A stretch of DNA of 14,494 nt from an uncultured Bacilli bacterium (GTDB lineage Bacteria; Bacillota_I; Bacilli_A; RF39; UBA660): assembly GCA_947856335.1 (NCBI GenBank), contig CANUCD010000014.1, forward strand, positions 1 through 14,494, written 5' to 3'. The notes beneath the pieces are model-generated. The model was not told where the DNA came from. It saw only the letters and a list, made by a program, of their open reading frames with translations, and made no database searches. Position 1 is the first letter of the stretch, and each line of letters begins with the position of its first letter. This document shows, one piece after another, positions 1 to 6,652 of this stretch. The position numbers were made by a program, and so were the translations under genes.

Positions 1-91
1 CAAATCTAACTTGAACTCCTTTATCATGTGTTTGTCTTTCAAATATTAAAAACTCTGCACTACTACTTCTAATCATCATATCTTTTGTCAC
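1..91 (-). CDS. Probable RhuM-family protein, N-terminal fragment (runs off the left edge)
   Basis: Only the first 30 codons are present. The reading frame starts at a GTG (91-89) placed about 8 bases after a GAGGAG Shine-Dalgarno (about 100-105). An upstream ATG in the leader meets a stop after three codons, which supports the GTG. The peptide begins VTKDMMIRSSSAEFLIF and continues with a charged stretch ending GVQVRF. The 'IRSS-AEFL-F' opening followed by a 'G(I/V)-V' strand is how many proteins of the RhuM family (first named from a Salmonella pathogenicity island) begin. That family is often found in accessory regions, and its biochemical function is not well established. The assignment rests on recall of the N-terminal pattern alone, since the diagnostic downstream part lies outside the window. 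In-frame ATG codons at 79 and 76 are alternative starts with poorer ribosome-binding-site spacing. Confidence 0.6.
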   Translation of the reverse strand, partial: MTKDMMIRSSSAEFLIFERQTHDKGVQVRF

Positions 92-113
92 AAAATCATC
101 TCCTCTCGTCAAA

Positions 114-142
114 ATATTATGGGGTTAACATTGCAATATCAA
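114..142 (-). promoter_or_regulatory. Putative promoter of the RhuM-like gene
   Basis: On the minus strand TTGATA (137-142) is followed after exactly 17 bases by TAATAT (114-119). This would give a leader of roughly 20 bases that includes the Shine-Dalgarno. The -10 box matches only 4 of 6 consensus bases in very AT-rich DNA, so it is a candidate only. The rest of the 190-base gap up to the methyltransferase stop shows no gene and no convincing terminator. Confidence 0.35.
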
Positions 143-281
143 CATCATATCTATAAATAGTAATATTAGTCTACATCTTAAATTTAAATTATATTATTGC
201 TCATCTATATATTCACATCTTTTATATGTTATTAAATGGTATAATTCACTTTAAAATTTTTACTAATTTTCCCTAATGTTA

Positions 282-896
282 CTACTTTTGACAAATAAAT
301 ATAAAATAATTCTTTTTATGTTTAAATCTTATTGTTTCTAACTCTTCTAATTTAATAATTTTAAATATACTTAAATATTCCTTTAAATCTTCTTCATCAA
401 ATAATCTAACATATTTATTACCATTAAGCCAATAATGATATTCTACCTCAATCATTTTATTCTTTAAATAATTATACTCTCTAATACTATTAACACTACC
501 AATAAACATACCTTTAGGTTTTAAAATCCTTTTAACTTCTTTCATCAAATTCTTAGTATCTCTATCACTAAAATAATGTATAGATAAATTAGCAAAAACT
601 AAATCAAACTCATTATCATCAAACGGTAAATCATCTCTCATATCAATTTTCTTAATATTATGATTAAACGTTTTAACTTTTGATAAAGCAATATCAGAAA
701 TATCAGCTGATGTTACATCATAATCCCATTCTATCAATTTCTTTGTATATTGTCCTATTCCACAGCCTAAATCTAAACATTTTCCCCCATTAAAATATTG
801 CTTATAACTTTCTATCCAAAAATCTTCTTCAATTATCTTATCTAAGTTGTTTTTCCAATATTCATCACTTATAAAATAATCAGACTTATACTTCAT
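282..896 (-). CDS. Class I SAM-dependent methyltransferase, substrate unknown
   Basis: A 204-residue protein of the Rossmann-fold methyltransferase superfamily, presumably cytoplasmic. Glycine-rich motif I (LDLGCGIGQYT) lies at about residues 41-51. The acidic residue that usually contacts the SAM ribose is D65 in SADIS. The 'LPFDDNEFDLVFANLSIHYF' stretch (about 90-109) is motif IV, followed by the helix and turn LMKEVKRILKPKG (about 117-129). This layout matches the Methyltransf_11/TehB-like group, where substrate cannot be inferred from sequence. Length is normal for a single-domain enzyme. It follows lepB but seems to have its own promoter. Start: this ATG is the only reasonable in-frame one, but its Shine-Dalgarno is unusually far upstream (see findings). 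Assignment to the superfamily is firm; the biological role is unknown. Confidence 0.85.
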   Translation of the reverse strand: MKYKSDYFISDEYWKNNLDKIIEEDFWIESYKQYFNGGKCLDLGCGIGQYTKKLIEWDYDVTSADISDIALSKVKTFNHNIKKIDMRDDLPFDDNEFDLVFANLSIHYFSDRDTKNLMKEVKRILKPKGMFIGSVNSIREYNYLKNKMIEVEYHYWLNGNKYVRLFDEEDLKEYLSIFKIIKLEELETIRFKHKKNYFIFICQK

Positions 897-906
897 ATAA
901 CATTTC

Positions 907-965
907 TTTAGTTTTCTAAACTTACCCTCCTAAACAATTATAGCAAAATAAAAAAAGAAAGAAAA
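907..965 (-). promoter_or_regulatory. Extended -10 promoter and hairpin leader of the methyltransferase gene
   Basis: TGCTATAAT (-10 box 937-942, with a TGn extension) lies downstream of a poor -35 (TTTTCT, 960-965, spacer 17). Transcription should start near 930, almost at the strong Shine-Dalgarno AGGAGGG (925-931). Between that site and the ATG at 896 are 28 bases, including a small stem TTTAG-AAAA-CTAAA (907-920). The promoter is well supported; the role of the hairpin is inference. Confidence 0.5.
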
Positions 966-967
966 GA

Positions 968-1450
968 CTATTTAACTTTTCCTATCTTACTAAATGGAAA
1001 CATAACAAAATCAGTTGTTCCAAGTATTTCCTTTTTAGATATTGGTCCAAAAGACCTACTATCAAGAGAAATAATCCTATTATCTCCTAGCAAAAAATAC
1101 TCATCACTTCCAAGAGTTATAGCATCTATATTATAAGTAATACCATAACCAAAATCTTCATCTAATATTTCTCCGTTAATATATATTTTATTATCTTTTA
1201 TTTCAATAGTTTCTCCTGGTAAAGCAATAACTCGTTTAATAAAATTATTATCTTTTTCTTCTATCTTAGCAACCACTATATCAAATCTATCAATATGCCC
1301 TAATTTATTTAAAAGCATAATTTCATCCCCCTCTAAAGTAGGATGCATACTATTACCATCTACTTTAATAGGAGTTACAATAAATGTTCTAATAAATACT
1401 ACTACAACAATTATGATTATATAAGGTATTAAACTCTGAATAAACTTCAT
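968..1450 (-). CDS. lepB: Signal peptidase I (type I, family S26)
   Basis: A 160-residue membrane-bound serine protease that removes signal peptides from secreted proteins on the outer face of the membrane. One N-terminal transmembrane helix (about residues 7-26) is followed by box B with the nucleophile S34 in DGNSMHPTL, box D with the general base K72 in FIKRVIALPGE, and box E with GDN (122-124) and SLDSRSFG (128-135). All catalytic elements are intact. It is at the short, Gram-positive single-anchor end of the family, as in Bacillus SipS-type enzymes. Start: ATG with an AGGAGGTT ribosome-binding site 4-5 bases upstream. It lies downstream of rplS, separated by the rplS terminator, so transcription probably depends on its own weak promoter or on read-through. 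Family and catalytic residues are certain. Confidence 0.95.
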   Translation of the reverse strand: MKFIQSLIPYIIIIVVVVFIRTFIVTPIKVDGNSMHPTLEGDEIMLLNKLGHIDRFDIVVAKIEEKDNNFIKRVIALPGETIEIKDNKIYINGEILDEDFGYGITYNIDAITLGSDEYFLLGDNRIISLDSRSFGPISKKEILGTTDFVMFPFSKIGKVK

Positions 1451-1469
1451 AAGAACCTCCTAAACATAA

Positions 1470-1501
1470 ATTATAGTAACACTTTTTATTTATTTATTCA
1501 A
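1470..1501 (-). promoter_or_regulatory. Weak candidate promoter for lepB
   Basis: A perfect TATAAT (1470-1475) precedes the lepB ribosome-binding site on the minus strand. The best -35-like element, TTGAAT (1496-1501), is 20 bases away, which is longer than ideal. No TGn extension is present. It is supported mainly by its position directly after the rplS terminator. Confidence 0.4.
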
Positions 1502-1508
1502 TCTTTTT

Positions 1509-1538
1509 TAAAAGAAAAAGCTCATCTATTGATGAACT
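1509..1538 (-). terminator. Intrinsic terminator of rplS
   Basis: The minus strand reads AGTTCATC-AATA-GATGAGCT (1519-1538), an 8-bp stem with one G-U pair and a 4-base loop, followed at once by TTTTTCTTTT. The base of the stem overlaps the rplS stop codon (TAG, 1537-1539). This is a textbook rho-independent terminator. Confidence 0.85.
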
Positions 1539-1896
1539 ACTCTCCTTTAATACTATCGTTTCTTTCTTTAACACGATATTCTTTACGCATTCCTTTAATA
1601 AAGTTAAGTTTTGCTCTTCTAACTAAACCTTTTCTTACTACTACAATCTTATCAATTGTAGGAGCATTCACTGGGAATATTCTAGTAACACCAATCCCTC
1701 CAGATTTCTTTCTTACTGAAAAAGTCTCAGATACTCCACTACCTTTTCTAGCTACTACTAAACCTTCAAAAGCTTGGATACGTTCTTTTTTACCTTCCTT
1801 AACCCATACATCAACACGTACTGTGTCTCCAACACGAAACGCAGGAATATCTTTTCTCATATGACGTTCATTGATTTTATCAACTAAATTAGCCAT
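1537..1896 (-). CDS. rplS: 50S ribosomal protein L19
   Basis: A 119-residue large-subunit ribosomal protein of usual length. The conserved core is present: FRVGDTVRVDVWVKEG, then IQAFEGLVVARKG, then SGGIGVTRIFPVNAP, and the basic C-terminal part RRAKLNFIKGMRKE. L19 lies at the interface with the 30S subunit. Start: ATG preceded by AAGGATGTG at normal spacing. In many Firmicutes rplS follows trmD; here it follows an unrelated unknown gene and is set up as a single unit with its own extended -10 promoter, a structured leader and a terminator that overlaps the stop codon. Identification is certain. Confidence 0.97.
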   Translation of the reverse strand: MANLVDKINERHMRKDIPAFRVGDTVRVDVWVKEGKKERIQAFEGLVVARKGSGVSETFSVRKKSGGIGVTRIFPVNAPTIDKIVVVRKGLVRRAKLNFIKGMRKEYRVKERNDSIKGE

Positions 1897-1920
1897 ATTT
1901 TCACATCCTTTCTATATTTA

Positions 1921-1970
1921 TTAACCTATAATCATATCTTGCAGCGGATTATATTTTCTTGGGTCTTAAA
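1921..1970 (-). promoter_or_regulatory. Structured rplS 5' leader, possible L19 autoregulatory element
   Basis: The roughly 70-base untranslated leader contains an inverted repeat ATAATC (1947-1952) / GATTAT (1928-1933) around a 13-base loop holding CGCTGCAAG. A shorter possible outer pairing involves ACC (near 1963-1965) and GGT (near 1924-1926). Firmicutes are known to carry an L19 leader motif at this position, thought to mediate feedback by L19. The position fits, but I cannot confirm a match to that family from sequence alone. Confidence 0.4.
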
Positions 1971-1971
1971 C

Positions 1972-2000
1972 ATTATAGCATAAATATCTAAAAAATACAA
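1972..2000 (-). promoter_or_regulatory. Promoter of rplS
   Basis: TGCTATAAT (-10 box 1972-1977 with TGn extension) lies 17 bases downstream of TTGTAT (1995-2000). It sits directly after the stop of the preceding 155-codon gene. No terminator separates that gene from rplS, so upstream read-through may add to this promoter. Confidence 0.7.
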
Positions 2001-2001
2001 A

Positions 2002-2469
2002 CTATTTTATTCGCCCCTCATATTTAGGTAGAAAATGATATTCTCCTAAAGGAGCACACACTGGATAATCTTGATCTATCAAGGAAATATAATCTTCTAA
2101 ATTAAGCATTCCATTTTCCACTAAAAATACCATTTTCTCTTTTTGAAATTCTTTTTTAGTTATAATCTCTAAAGTATTTTCTCTAATAAAATGAGCAAAC
2201 AAAACTTTACTAGAAAATGGTAATACAAGTCTTTCAAGATAAGAAAAGCCATTTTCATCTTCTATCTTTTCTAGTTCAATCACTCCACATAAAAGCTTCC
2301 CTTTATTATGCATAGTATGATCTGCTTCATAACCAATTATTACATAATAATTTTTATCATTATCAAAGAAAGAGAACTTAGAATCTAAGACAAGAAGAAG
2401 ATTTTGTTCAGGAATATACAATCTTTCTATTAAAGATACTTCTTCCATTGAACAAGCCATTTTATTCAT
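2002..2469 (-). CDS. Unrecognised 155-residue protein downstream of greA
   Basis: I do not recognise this family. The protein appears soluble, with no signal peptide or membrane segment, and looks mostly beta-rich in its first two thirds: short hydrophobic strands such as NLLLVLDSKF, YYVIIGYEA, KLLCGVIELE and MVFLVENGM alternate with charged turns. The C-terminus is rich in aromatic and proline residues (DYPVCAPLGEYHFLPKYEG). There are three Cys residues (C6, one in KLLCG, one in PVCAP) with no metal-binding spacing. Start: the first ATG lies 6-7 bases after GAGGATT; a second in-frame ATG at codon 4 is possible. It starts 12 bases after the greA stop, so it is almost certainly co-transcribed with it, and it ends where the rplS promoter begins. 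A good ribosome-binding site and tight packing support a real gene. Confidence 0.75.
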   Translation of the reverse strand: MNKMACSMEEVSLIERLYIPEQNLLLVLDSKFSFFDNDKNYYVIIGYEADHTMHNKGKLLCGVIELEKIEDENGFSYLERLVLPFSSKVLFAHFIRENTLEIITKKEFQKEKMVFLVENGMLNLEDYISLIDQDYPVCAPLGEYHFLPKYEGRIK

Positions 2470-2481
2470 ATTTAATCCTCT

Positions 2482-2949
2482 TTAATTAACACTTTTTAAA
2501 GTAACTTCATAAGCACCATTAGGGCTTTCAACCGAAACTACCTCTCCTGCTTTATGACCAATTACAGCTTTACCTATTGGTGACTCATTAGAAATCTTAT
2601 TATTAAATGGATCAGCTTCAAGTGAACCAACAATTTTATATTCCTCATCATCACCAGGTTCATATTCAATAACAATTGTTGAACCTACATTAGCAATATG
2701 TTTATCTTTATTATCGATAATCTCACAGTGCTCTAACTTATACTCAAGTTCCTTAATACGACTCTCTAATTGAGCTTGTTCATTTCTAGCTGCATCATAA
2801 TCAGCATTTTCAGATAAATCTCCTAAAGAACGAGCATATTTTAAAGCATTGATAACTTCTGGTCTTTTATTTAACTTCAAATCATTTAATTCTTGTTCTA
2901 ACTCTAAGTACCCCTCAGGAGTTAAAACCACCGTGTTTTCTTTTTTCAT
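2482..2949 (-). CDS. greA: Transcription elongation factor GreA
   Basis: A 155-residue factor that enters the RNA polymerase secondary channel and stimulates cleavage of backtracked RNA. The N-terminal antiparallel coiled coil (about residues 10-77) carries the conserved tip LGDLSENADYDAARNEQ, with the acidic residues D44 and E47 that position the catalytic magnesium. The C-terminal FKBP-like domain ends with ISNESPIGKAVIGHKAGEVV (about 119-138). Length is typical. Start: ATG with GAGGTG upstream. It lies 48 bases after the trhP2-like gene with no terminator between them, as part of the same conserved cluster; in B. subtilis greA ends the yrr cluster in the same way, but with udk before it. 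Certain. Confidence 0.96.
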   Translation of the reverse strand: MKKENTVVLTPEGYLELEQELNDLKLNKRPEVINALKYARSLGDLSENADYDAARNEQAQLESRIKELEYKLEHCEIIDNKDKHIANVGSTIVIEYEPGDDEEYKIVGSLEADPFNNKISNESPIGKAVIGHKAGEVVSVESPNGAYEVTLKSVN

Positions 2950-2997
2950 TTATTTCACCTCAAAATATTTTTTCTTTTTTACATCTACAAAAGAATA

Positions 2998-4182
2998 CTA
3001 CAAATAATTGTTTTTGTCAAATACTTTTAAACGCATCATACAAAATTTAGAAACACCCTGAACTTTCAAGTAAACATGCATTCCAGGATGTCTTGCTATT
3101 TCTAGTTTATTTTTATATTCATCATATATATTATCAATTTTTACCGTTTTAGGTTCCATATTAGGTCCAAAAAATTCTACAACATCCCCAACTTTAAAAT
3201 AATTTCTTTCTTCAACTAAAATCTCACCATTACCCTCTTCTAAAACTACCCCCAAAAAGTCTTGATTAGATACTTCTTCTCTTCCTAAATAATATTGTTC
3301 TTCATCAGTAGGCATTTTATGAAAGAATTGAGGAACAGACTCACGATTAGCACAACGATTGATAATAAGATTAGAATATACTATGTCTTTAACATCTAAA
3401 GTATGACTCATAATCTTATCTAACAATCTACGATATTCATATACAACAGTCGCAATATAATATATAGAACGCATTCTTCCCTCTATTTTAAAAGAATTAA
3501 CACCTATGTCAATCATCTCTTCTAGAAAGGTAGACATATTTAAATCTTTAGGAGTCATACTAAAAATTTCTTCTTCATCACTAATTTTAAACATCCATCT
3601 ACATATTTGTGCACATCCCCCCCGATTAGAATCTCTATTAGTCATCACATTAGATAAAACACATTTACCACTAAAACTAGTACACATTGCTCCACTAATA
3701 AAACATTCAATATCAAGCCCAGTTTTTACCTTTATATCCTTAATATCTTCCTTAGAAGCTTCTCTTGCTAATACAACTCTTTTTACCCCTAAATTTTTAT
3801 AAAACAAAGCCGAAGCATAATTAAGTGTACTAGCTTGTGTAGACAAATGAATTTCTAGGGGAATATTATTATCAGTAATCGTTTTAATAACTGCAATATC
3901 ACTTACAATAACTGCATCTACCCTCATTTGAGATAACGATTTTAAATACTCTTTTAAATGTTCTAAATCTTTATTATGAAAAACAATATTAACAGTTACA
4001 TATACTTTTTTATGTAACTTATGAGCAAATATGACTGCTTCCTCAAGTTCTTTTTGACTAAAATTTATTGCATTTGCTCTTAATGAATATTCATAACCAC
4101 CTATATATACAGCATCAGCTCCATATAATAAAGCAATTTTAAGTCTCTCTAAATTCCCCGCAGGAGCAAGTAATTCTATCAT
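2998..4182 (-). CDS. trhP2: Peptidase U32-family tRNA hydroxylation protein (TrhP2/YrrO-like)
   Basis: A 394-residue protein of the U32 'peptidase' family. Members of this branch act on tRNA rather than proteins: together with a paralogue they make 5-hydroxyuridine at wobble U34. The N-terminus MIELLAPAGNLERLKIALLYGADAVYIGG is the family barrel start. The cysteine cluster typical of the iron-sulfur site is intact: C160, C167, C174, C190 and C194, within GAMCTSFSGKC and GGCAQICRW. FKIEGRMRS (231-239) is the U32 signature. The last part (about 300 onward) is the C-terminal beta domain, slightly shorter than in B. subtilis YrrO (about 420 residues). Start: ATG overlaps the TGA stop of the preceding paralogue by 4 bases, with AAGGAGAG upstream, implying translational coupling. 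The family is certain; the tRNA role is inferred from synteny with yrrM-yrrN-yrrO. Confidence 0.88.
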   Translation of the reverse strand: MIELLAPAGNLERLKIALLYGADAVYIGGYEYSLRANAINFSQKELEEAVIFAHKLHKKVYVTVNIVFHNKDLEHLKEYLKSLSQMRVDAVIVSDIAVIKTITDNNIPLEIHLSTQASTLNYASALFYKNLGVKRVVLAREASKEDIKDIKVKTGLDIECFISGAMCTSFSGKCVLSNVMTNRDSNRGGCAQICRWMFKISDEEEIFSMTPKDLNMSTFLEEMIDIGVNSFKIEGRMRSIYYIATVVYEYRRLLDKIMSHTLDVKDIVYSNLIINRCANRESVPQFFHKMPTDEEQYYLGREEVSNQDFLGVVLEEGNGEILVEERNYFKVGDVVEFFGPNMEPKTVKIDNIYDEYKNKLEIARHPGMHVYLKVQGVSKFCMMRLKVFDKNNYL

Positions 4183-4973
4183 ATATTTCTCTCCTTTACT
4201 CTTACGATTGTTTCTTCTTCACTCAAATAACGATATGGATATAACTCATCTAGTTTACTATCTTGCCTTAATATTTTAATTACTTCTTCATCAGTAAAAA
4301 ACAATGTATTGATTAAATATCCTTTCATAGTATTTTTATACTTTCTAAGTCCATTATATGCTTCACCTGTATATATAACTGTTCCATATTCATTTTCAAT
4401 AATTCTAAAATTTTTACCTAAATCATTAGTAATAATATTTTTTCTAGAAGCATTTAACTTAAAATGATGATTATAATTTGTAATTAACAGTCTTCTTGAA
4501 TACATTATACTAATATAGCCAAAACCATAAACAATACATCTACTTTTTGTCTTCTTAAGTATTTCTTCTGTTTCTTTTCTAGTAATATCTGTACTAATAA
4601 CTACACTATCTACTTCATCTAAAAAGCTTTGAATACTTAAATAATTACAATTAAAATGATTTAAAAACAAAATAGTCTCTATTTTTTTCTTCATCTTTTT
4701 TAAAAGATATAAAACACCTAAATCATCAAACATAATTCCCTTAATATTACTTGGTAAATTAGCAAGTATTTCTTCTAACTGTAAAATACTATTATGATCA
4801 AGTATTCTATTTATAAATAAATAAGCATTGCGACAAGTAATTTCCTCTAATTTAAATGTCGTAGGATACCCAACAGAAAAACCCTCTAAAGGAAAAAGGA
4901 AAGTAATATTACTTTCTTTTAATTTTTCACTTAAAGTTTTAGTTGTTACAATTACATAATAATTATTTTCCAT
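4179..4973 (-). CDS. trhP1: Divergent U32-like partner protein (TrhP1/YrrN-like), without the cysteine cluster
   Basis: A 264-residue protein between the TrmR-like methyltransferase and TrhP2, exactly where B. subtilis has yrrN. Sequence resemblance to U32 is weak and mainly structural: repeated beta/alpha units such as IKGIMFDDLGVLYLL and VDSVVISTDITRKE suggest a barrel. YGFGYISIMYSRRLLITNY (about 149-167) lies where U32 proteins have their 'G--PMM-S-C' segment, but the cysteines are absent. The remaining Cys residues (in EITCRN, HFNCNY, KSRCIV) do not form the U32 pattern. It is shorter than B. subtilis YrrN (about 309). Start: ATG lies inside the last codons of trmR, an 11-base overlap, with no strong Shine-Dalgarno, so translation is probably coupled. 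Its likely role is non-catalytic partner of TrhP2 in wobble-U34 hydroxylation. The symbol rests on synteny; moderate confidence. Confidence 0.65.
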   Translation of the reverse strand: MENNYYVIVTTKTLSEKLKESNITFLFPLEGFSVGYPTTFKLEEITCRNAYLFINRILDHNSILQLEEILANLPSNIKGIMFDDLGVLYLLKKMKKKIETILFLNHFNCNYLSIQSFLDEVDSVVISTDITRKETEEILKKTKSRCIVYGFGYISIMYSRRLLITNYNHHFKLNASRKNIITNDLGKNFRIIENEYGTVIYTGEAYNGLRKYKNTMKGYLINTLFFTDEEVIKILRQDSKLDELYPYRYLSEEETIVRVKERNI

Positions 4974-5559
4974 CTTTTTTTACACTCACAGACAAACCGT
5001 CGCCAACATCATAGAAATTTGTATCAAATTCTTCATTTGTTTGTAAAAATTCAATATAACTCTCTATTTTCTCAACTAAACCTCTTAAATTTTTAGATTC
5101 AATTTCTTTTGATTTTCCTACATGACCATGAAACTTTAAATTATCTGTAATAATTACTCCACCATCATTTAAAAAATATTTAAACTTTTCAAAAAACTTT
5201 GTATATTGTCCTTTAGCAGCATCAATAAATATCATATCATATTTAACACCAGTTAAATTTACATCTAAAGCATCTTGAAAAACAACATTGATTTTCTTTT
5301 CAAACCCACATTTTTTTACATTCTTTAAACATTCCATATATCTAGACTCGTCTCTTTCAATAGTTGTTACAGTTACTTCTTGAGAGGCACTAGCCATTAA
5401 AATAGTAGAATATCCAATTGCACTACCAATTTCTAAAATCGTTTTTATATTATTCTTCTTAATATATTTCATAATAAATGCAATTGAATCTTTCTCAATT
5501 ATTGGAATGTTTTTAAGGGAGGCATATTCCTCCATTTCCAGTATAAGCTCTTTCATCAT
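4963..5559 (-). CDS. trmR: tRNA 5-hydroxyuridine O-methyltransferase (TrmR/YrrM-like, O-methyltransferase family 3)
   Basis: A 198-residue SAM-dependent, metal-assisted O-methyltransferase of the catechol-O-methyltransferase-like family. Motif I TILEIGSAIGYSTILMA spans about residues 40-56. The acidic end of strand 2 is ERDESRY (68-74). The metal ligands are D113 in MIFIDAAKGQY and D139-N140 in IITDNL. In B. subtilis the orthologue YrrM methylates 5-hydroxyuridine at tRNA position 34 to 5-methoxyuridine. Here it sits directly before both U32-like genes that should make its substrate, which strongly supports that role over a small-molecule one. Start: two consecutive ATG codons (5559 and 5556) follow GAGGTGA; the second has the better spacing. 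The gene starts 12-15 bases after mltG. Confidence 0.85.
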   Translation of the reverse strand: MMKELILEMEEYASLKNIPIIEKDSIAFIMKYIKKNNIKTILEIGSAIGYSTILMASASQEVTVTTIERDESRYMECLKNVKKCGFEKKINVVFQDALDVNLTGVKYDMIFIDAAKGQYTKFFEKFKYFLNDGGVIITDNLKFHGHVGKSKEIESKNLRGLVEKIESYIEFLQTNEEFDTNFYDVGDGLSVSVKKDGK

Positions 5560-5571
5560 TCACCTCTTAAT

Positions 5572-6645
5572 TTAATTATATTCATACCACAAACCACTCG
5601 CTTGTAGTTCTGCTACCTTTTTAGCATGCTCAGCATAAGTTTTCATAAAATAAGTATCTTTATTCTTATCAGCTACAAAATAATAATAATCATGCTCTTC
5701 AGGATTTATAACTGCCTTAATAGATTCTTCACTAGGAGAACAAATTGGTCCTACAGGTAGTTTCCCAGCCATAGCAGCCGGACGCGTATTATAAGCATTG
5801 ATATCATTTATTTCACTTAAATATAAATCACGATCACTAAAATCAATCTTAGCAGCATAATAAGTAGTAGCATCACTTCCTAAACTCATATTAGCTTTTA
5901 GGCGATTATAAAAAACACCTGCTACTCCTGCCCTATCATCACTTGATGAACCCTCAACTTCTACAATACTTGCTAAAGTTAAAAGCTCATGAATGCTATA
6001 CTCACTTTTTTCTATTTCATCTTTATAATTAGATAAAACCATATCCATTCCATCTAACATTTTAGCAACCATCTCTTTTATATTACTACCATTATAAAAC
6101 TCATAAGTACTAGCAAATAAATACCCCTCAAGTGGATAATATATTTCTTCGTTTAAAATATCTTCTGTAATAAACCAGTATTCACGAGTAAGTTCTTGTA
6201 AATACTCTTTATCACTTAAAGTATTTATAACCTCATCTTCATCTATACCTAATTTATCAGCTATTAAAGATGCATAATAAGGAAATCTTTTACCCTCAAC
6301 AAATGTCATACTAAATGTATTTTCTTCTTGTTTAATATTACCTGTATGAAATTTATTTAATATTTCTTTTAAACTCATAGATTCGCTAAGTTCATATTCT
6401 CCAGCTTGTAAATTCATATTGCGATGTAAGAAAACATAAATATAAGCAGAAATCTTACTTTTAATGAGTCCCTTTTCATCTAAAGAATCAATTATATCTG
6501 TCTTACTTTCACCAGTATTAACAGTAAATAATATTGTTTTATTATCTTTAGAAACAGCAGTTAAGCCCAAAAAGTATAAAGCTATTAGTAAAATAATAAC
6601 AACTAATATAGCACTTAAAATAATAATTAACTTCTTTTTTTTCAT
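5572..6645 (-). CDS. mltG: Endolytic murein transglycosylase MltG (YceG-like)
   Basis: A 357-residue membrane-anchored lytic transglycosylase that cuts nascent peptidoglycan glycan strands and sets their length. A Lys-rich N-terminus and a transmembrane helix (about residues 5-27) are followed by a LysM-like subdomain (QAGEYELSESMSLKEIL, about 80-96) and the catalytic YceG domain. The catalytic Glu lies in LASIVEVEGSS (E229). VAGVFYNRLKANMSLGSDAT and the C-terminal YNTRPAAMAGKLPVGPICSP are family hallmarks. Start: I chose the ATG at 6645, 7 bases after the DUF1292 stop, because it begins a normal MKKKK membrane anchor. The longer frame back to 6726 would overlap DUF1292 by over 70 bases and add an unlikely N-terminus. 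The order ruvX-DUF1292-mltG is conserved in Firmicutes. Confidence 0.95.
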   Translation of the reverse strand: MKKKKLIIILSAILVVIILLIALYFLGLTAVSKDNKTILFTVNTGESKTDIIDSLDEKGLIKSKISAYIYVFLHRNMNLQAGEYELSESMSLKEILNKFHTGNIKQEENTFSMTFVEGKRFPYYASLIADKLGIDEDEVINTLSDKEYLQELTREYWFITEDILNEEIYYPLEGYLFASTYEFYNGSNIKEMVAKMLDGMDMVLSNYKDEIEKSEYSIHELLTLASIVEVEGSSSDDRAGVAGVFYNRLKANMSLGSDATTYYAAKIDFSDRDLYLSEINDINAYNTRPAAMAGKLPVGPICSPSEESIKAVINPEEHDYYYFVADKNKDTYFMKTYAEHAKKVAELQASGLWYEYN

Positions 6646-6652
6646 AATATCA

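Noticed and set aside
1529..1864. Plus-strand open frame opposite rplS
   Set aside because: It lies entirely antisense to a certain ribosomal protein gene and has no family resemblance.
2950..2997. Separate promoter or terminator between trhP2 and greA
   Set aside because: The 48-base gap is AT-rich but shows neither a hairpin nor a credible -35/-10 pair, so co-transcription is the simpler reading.
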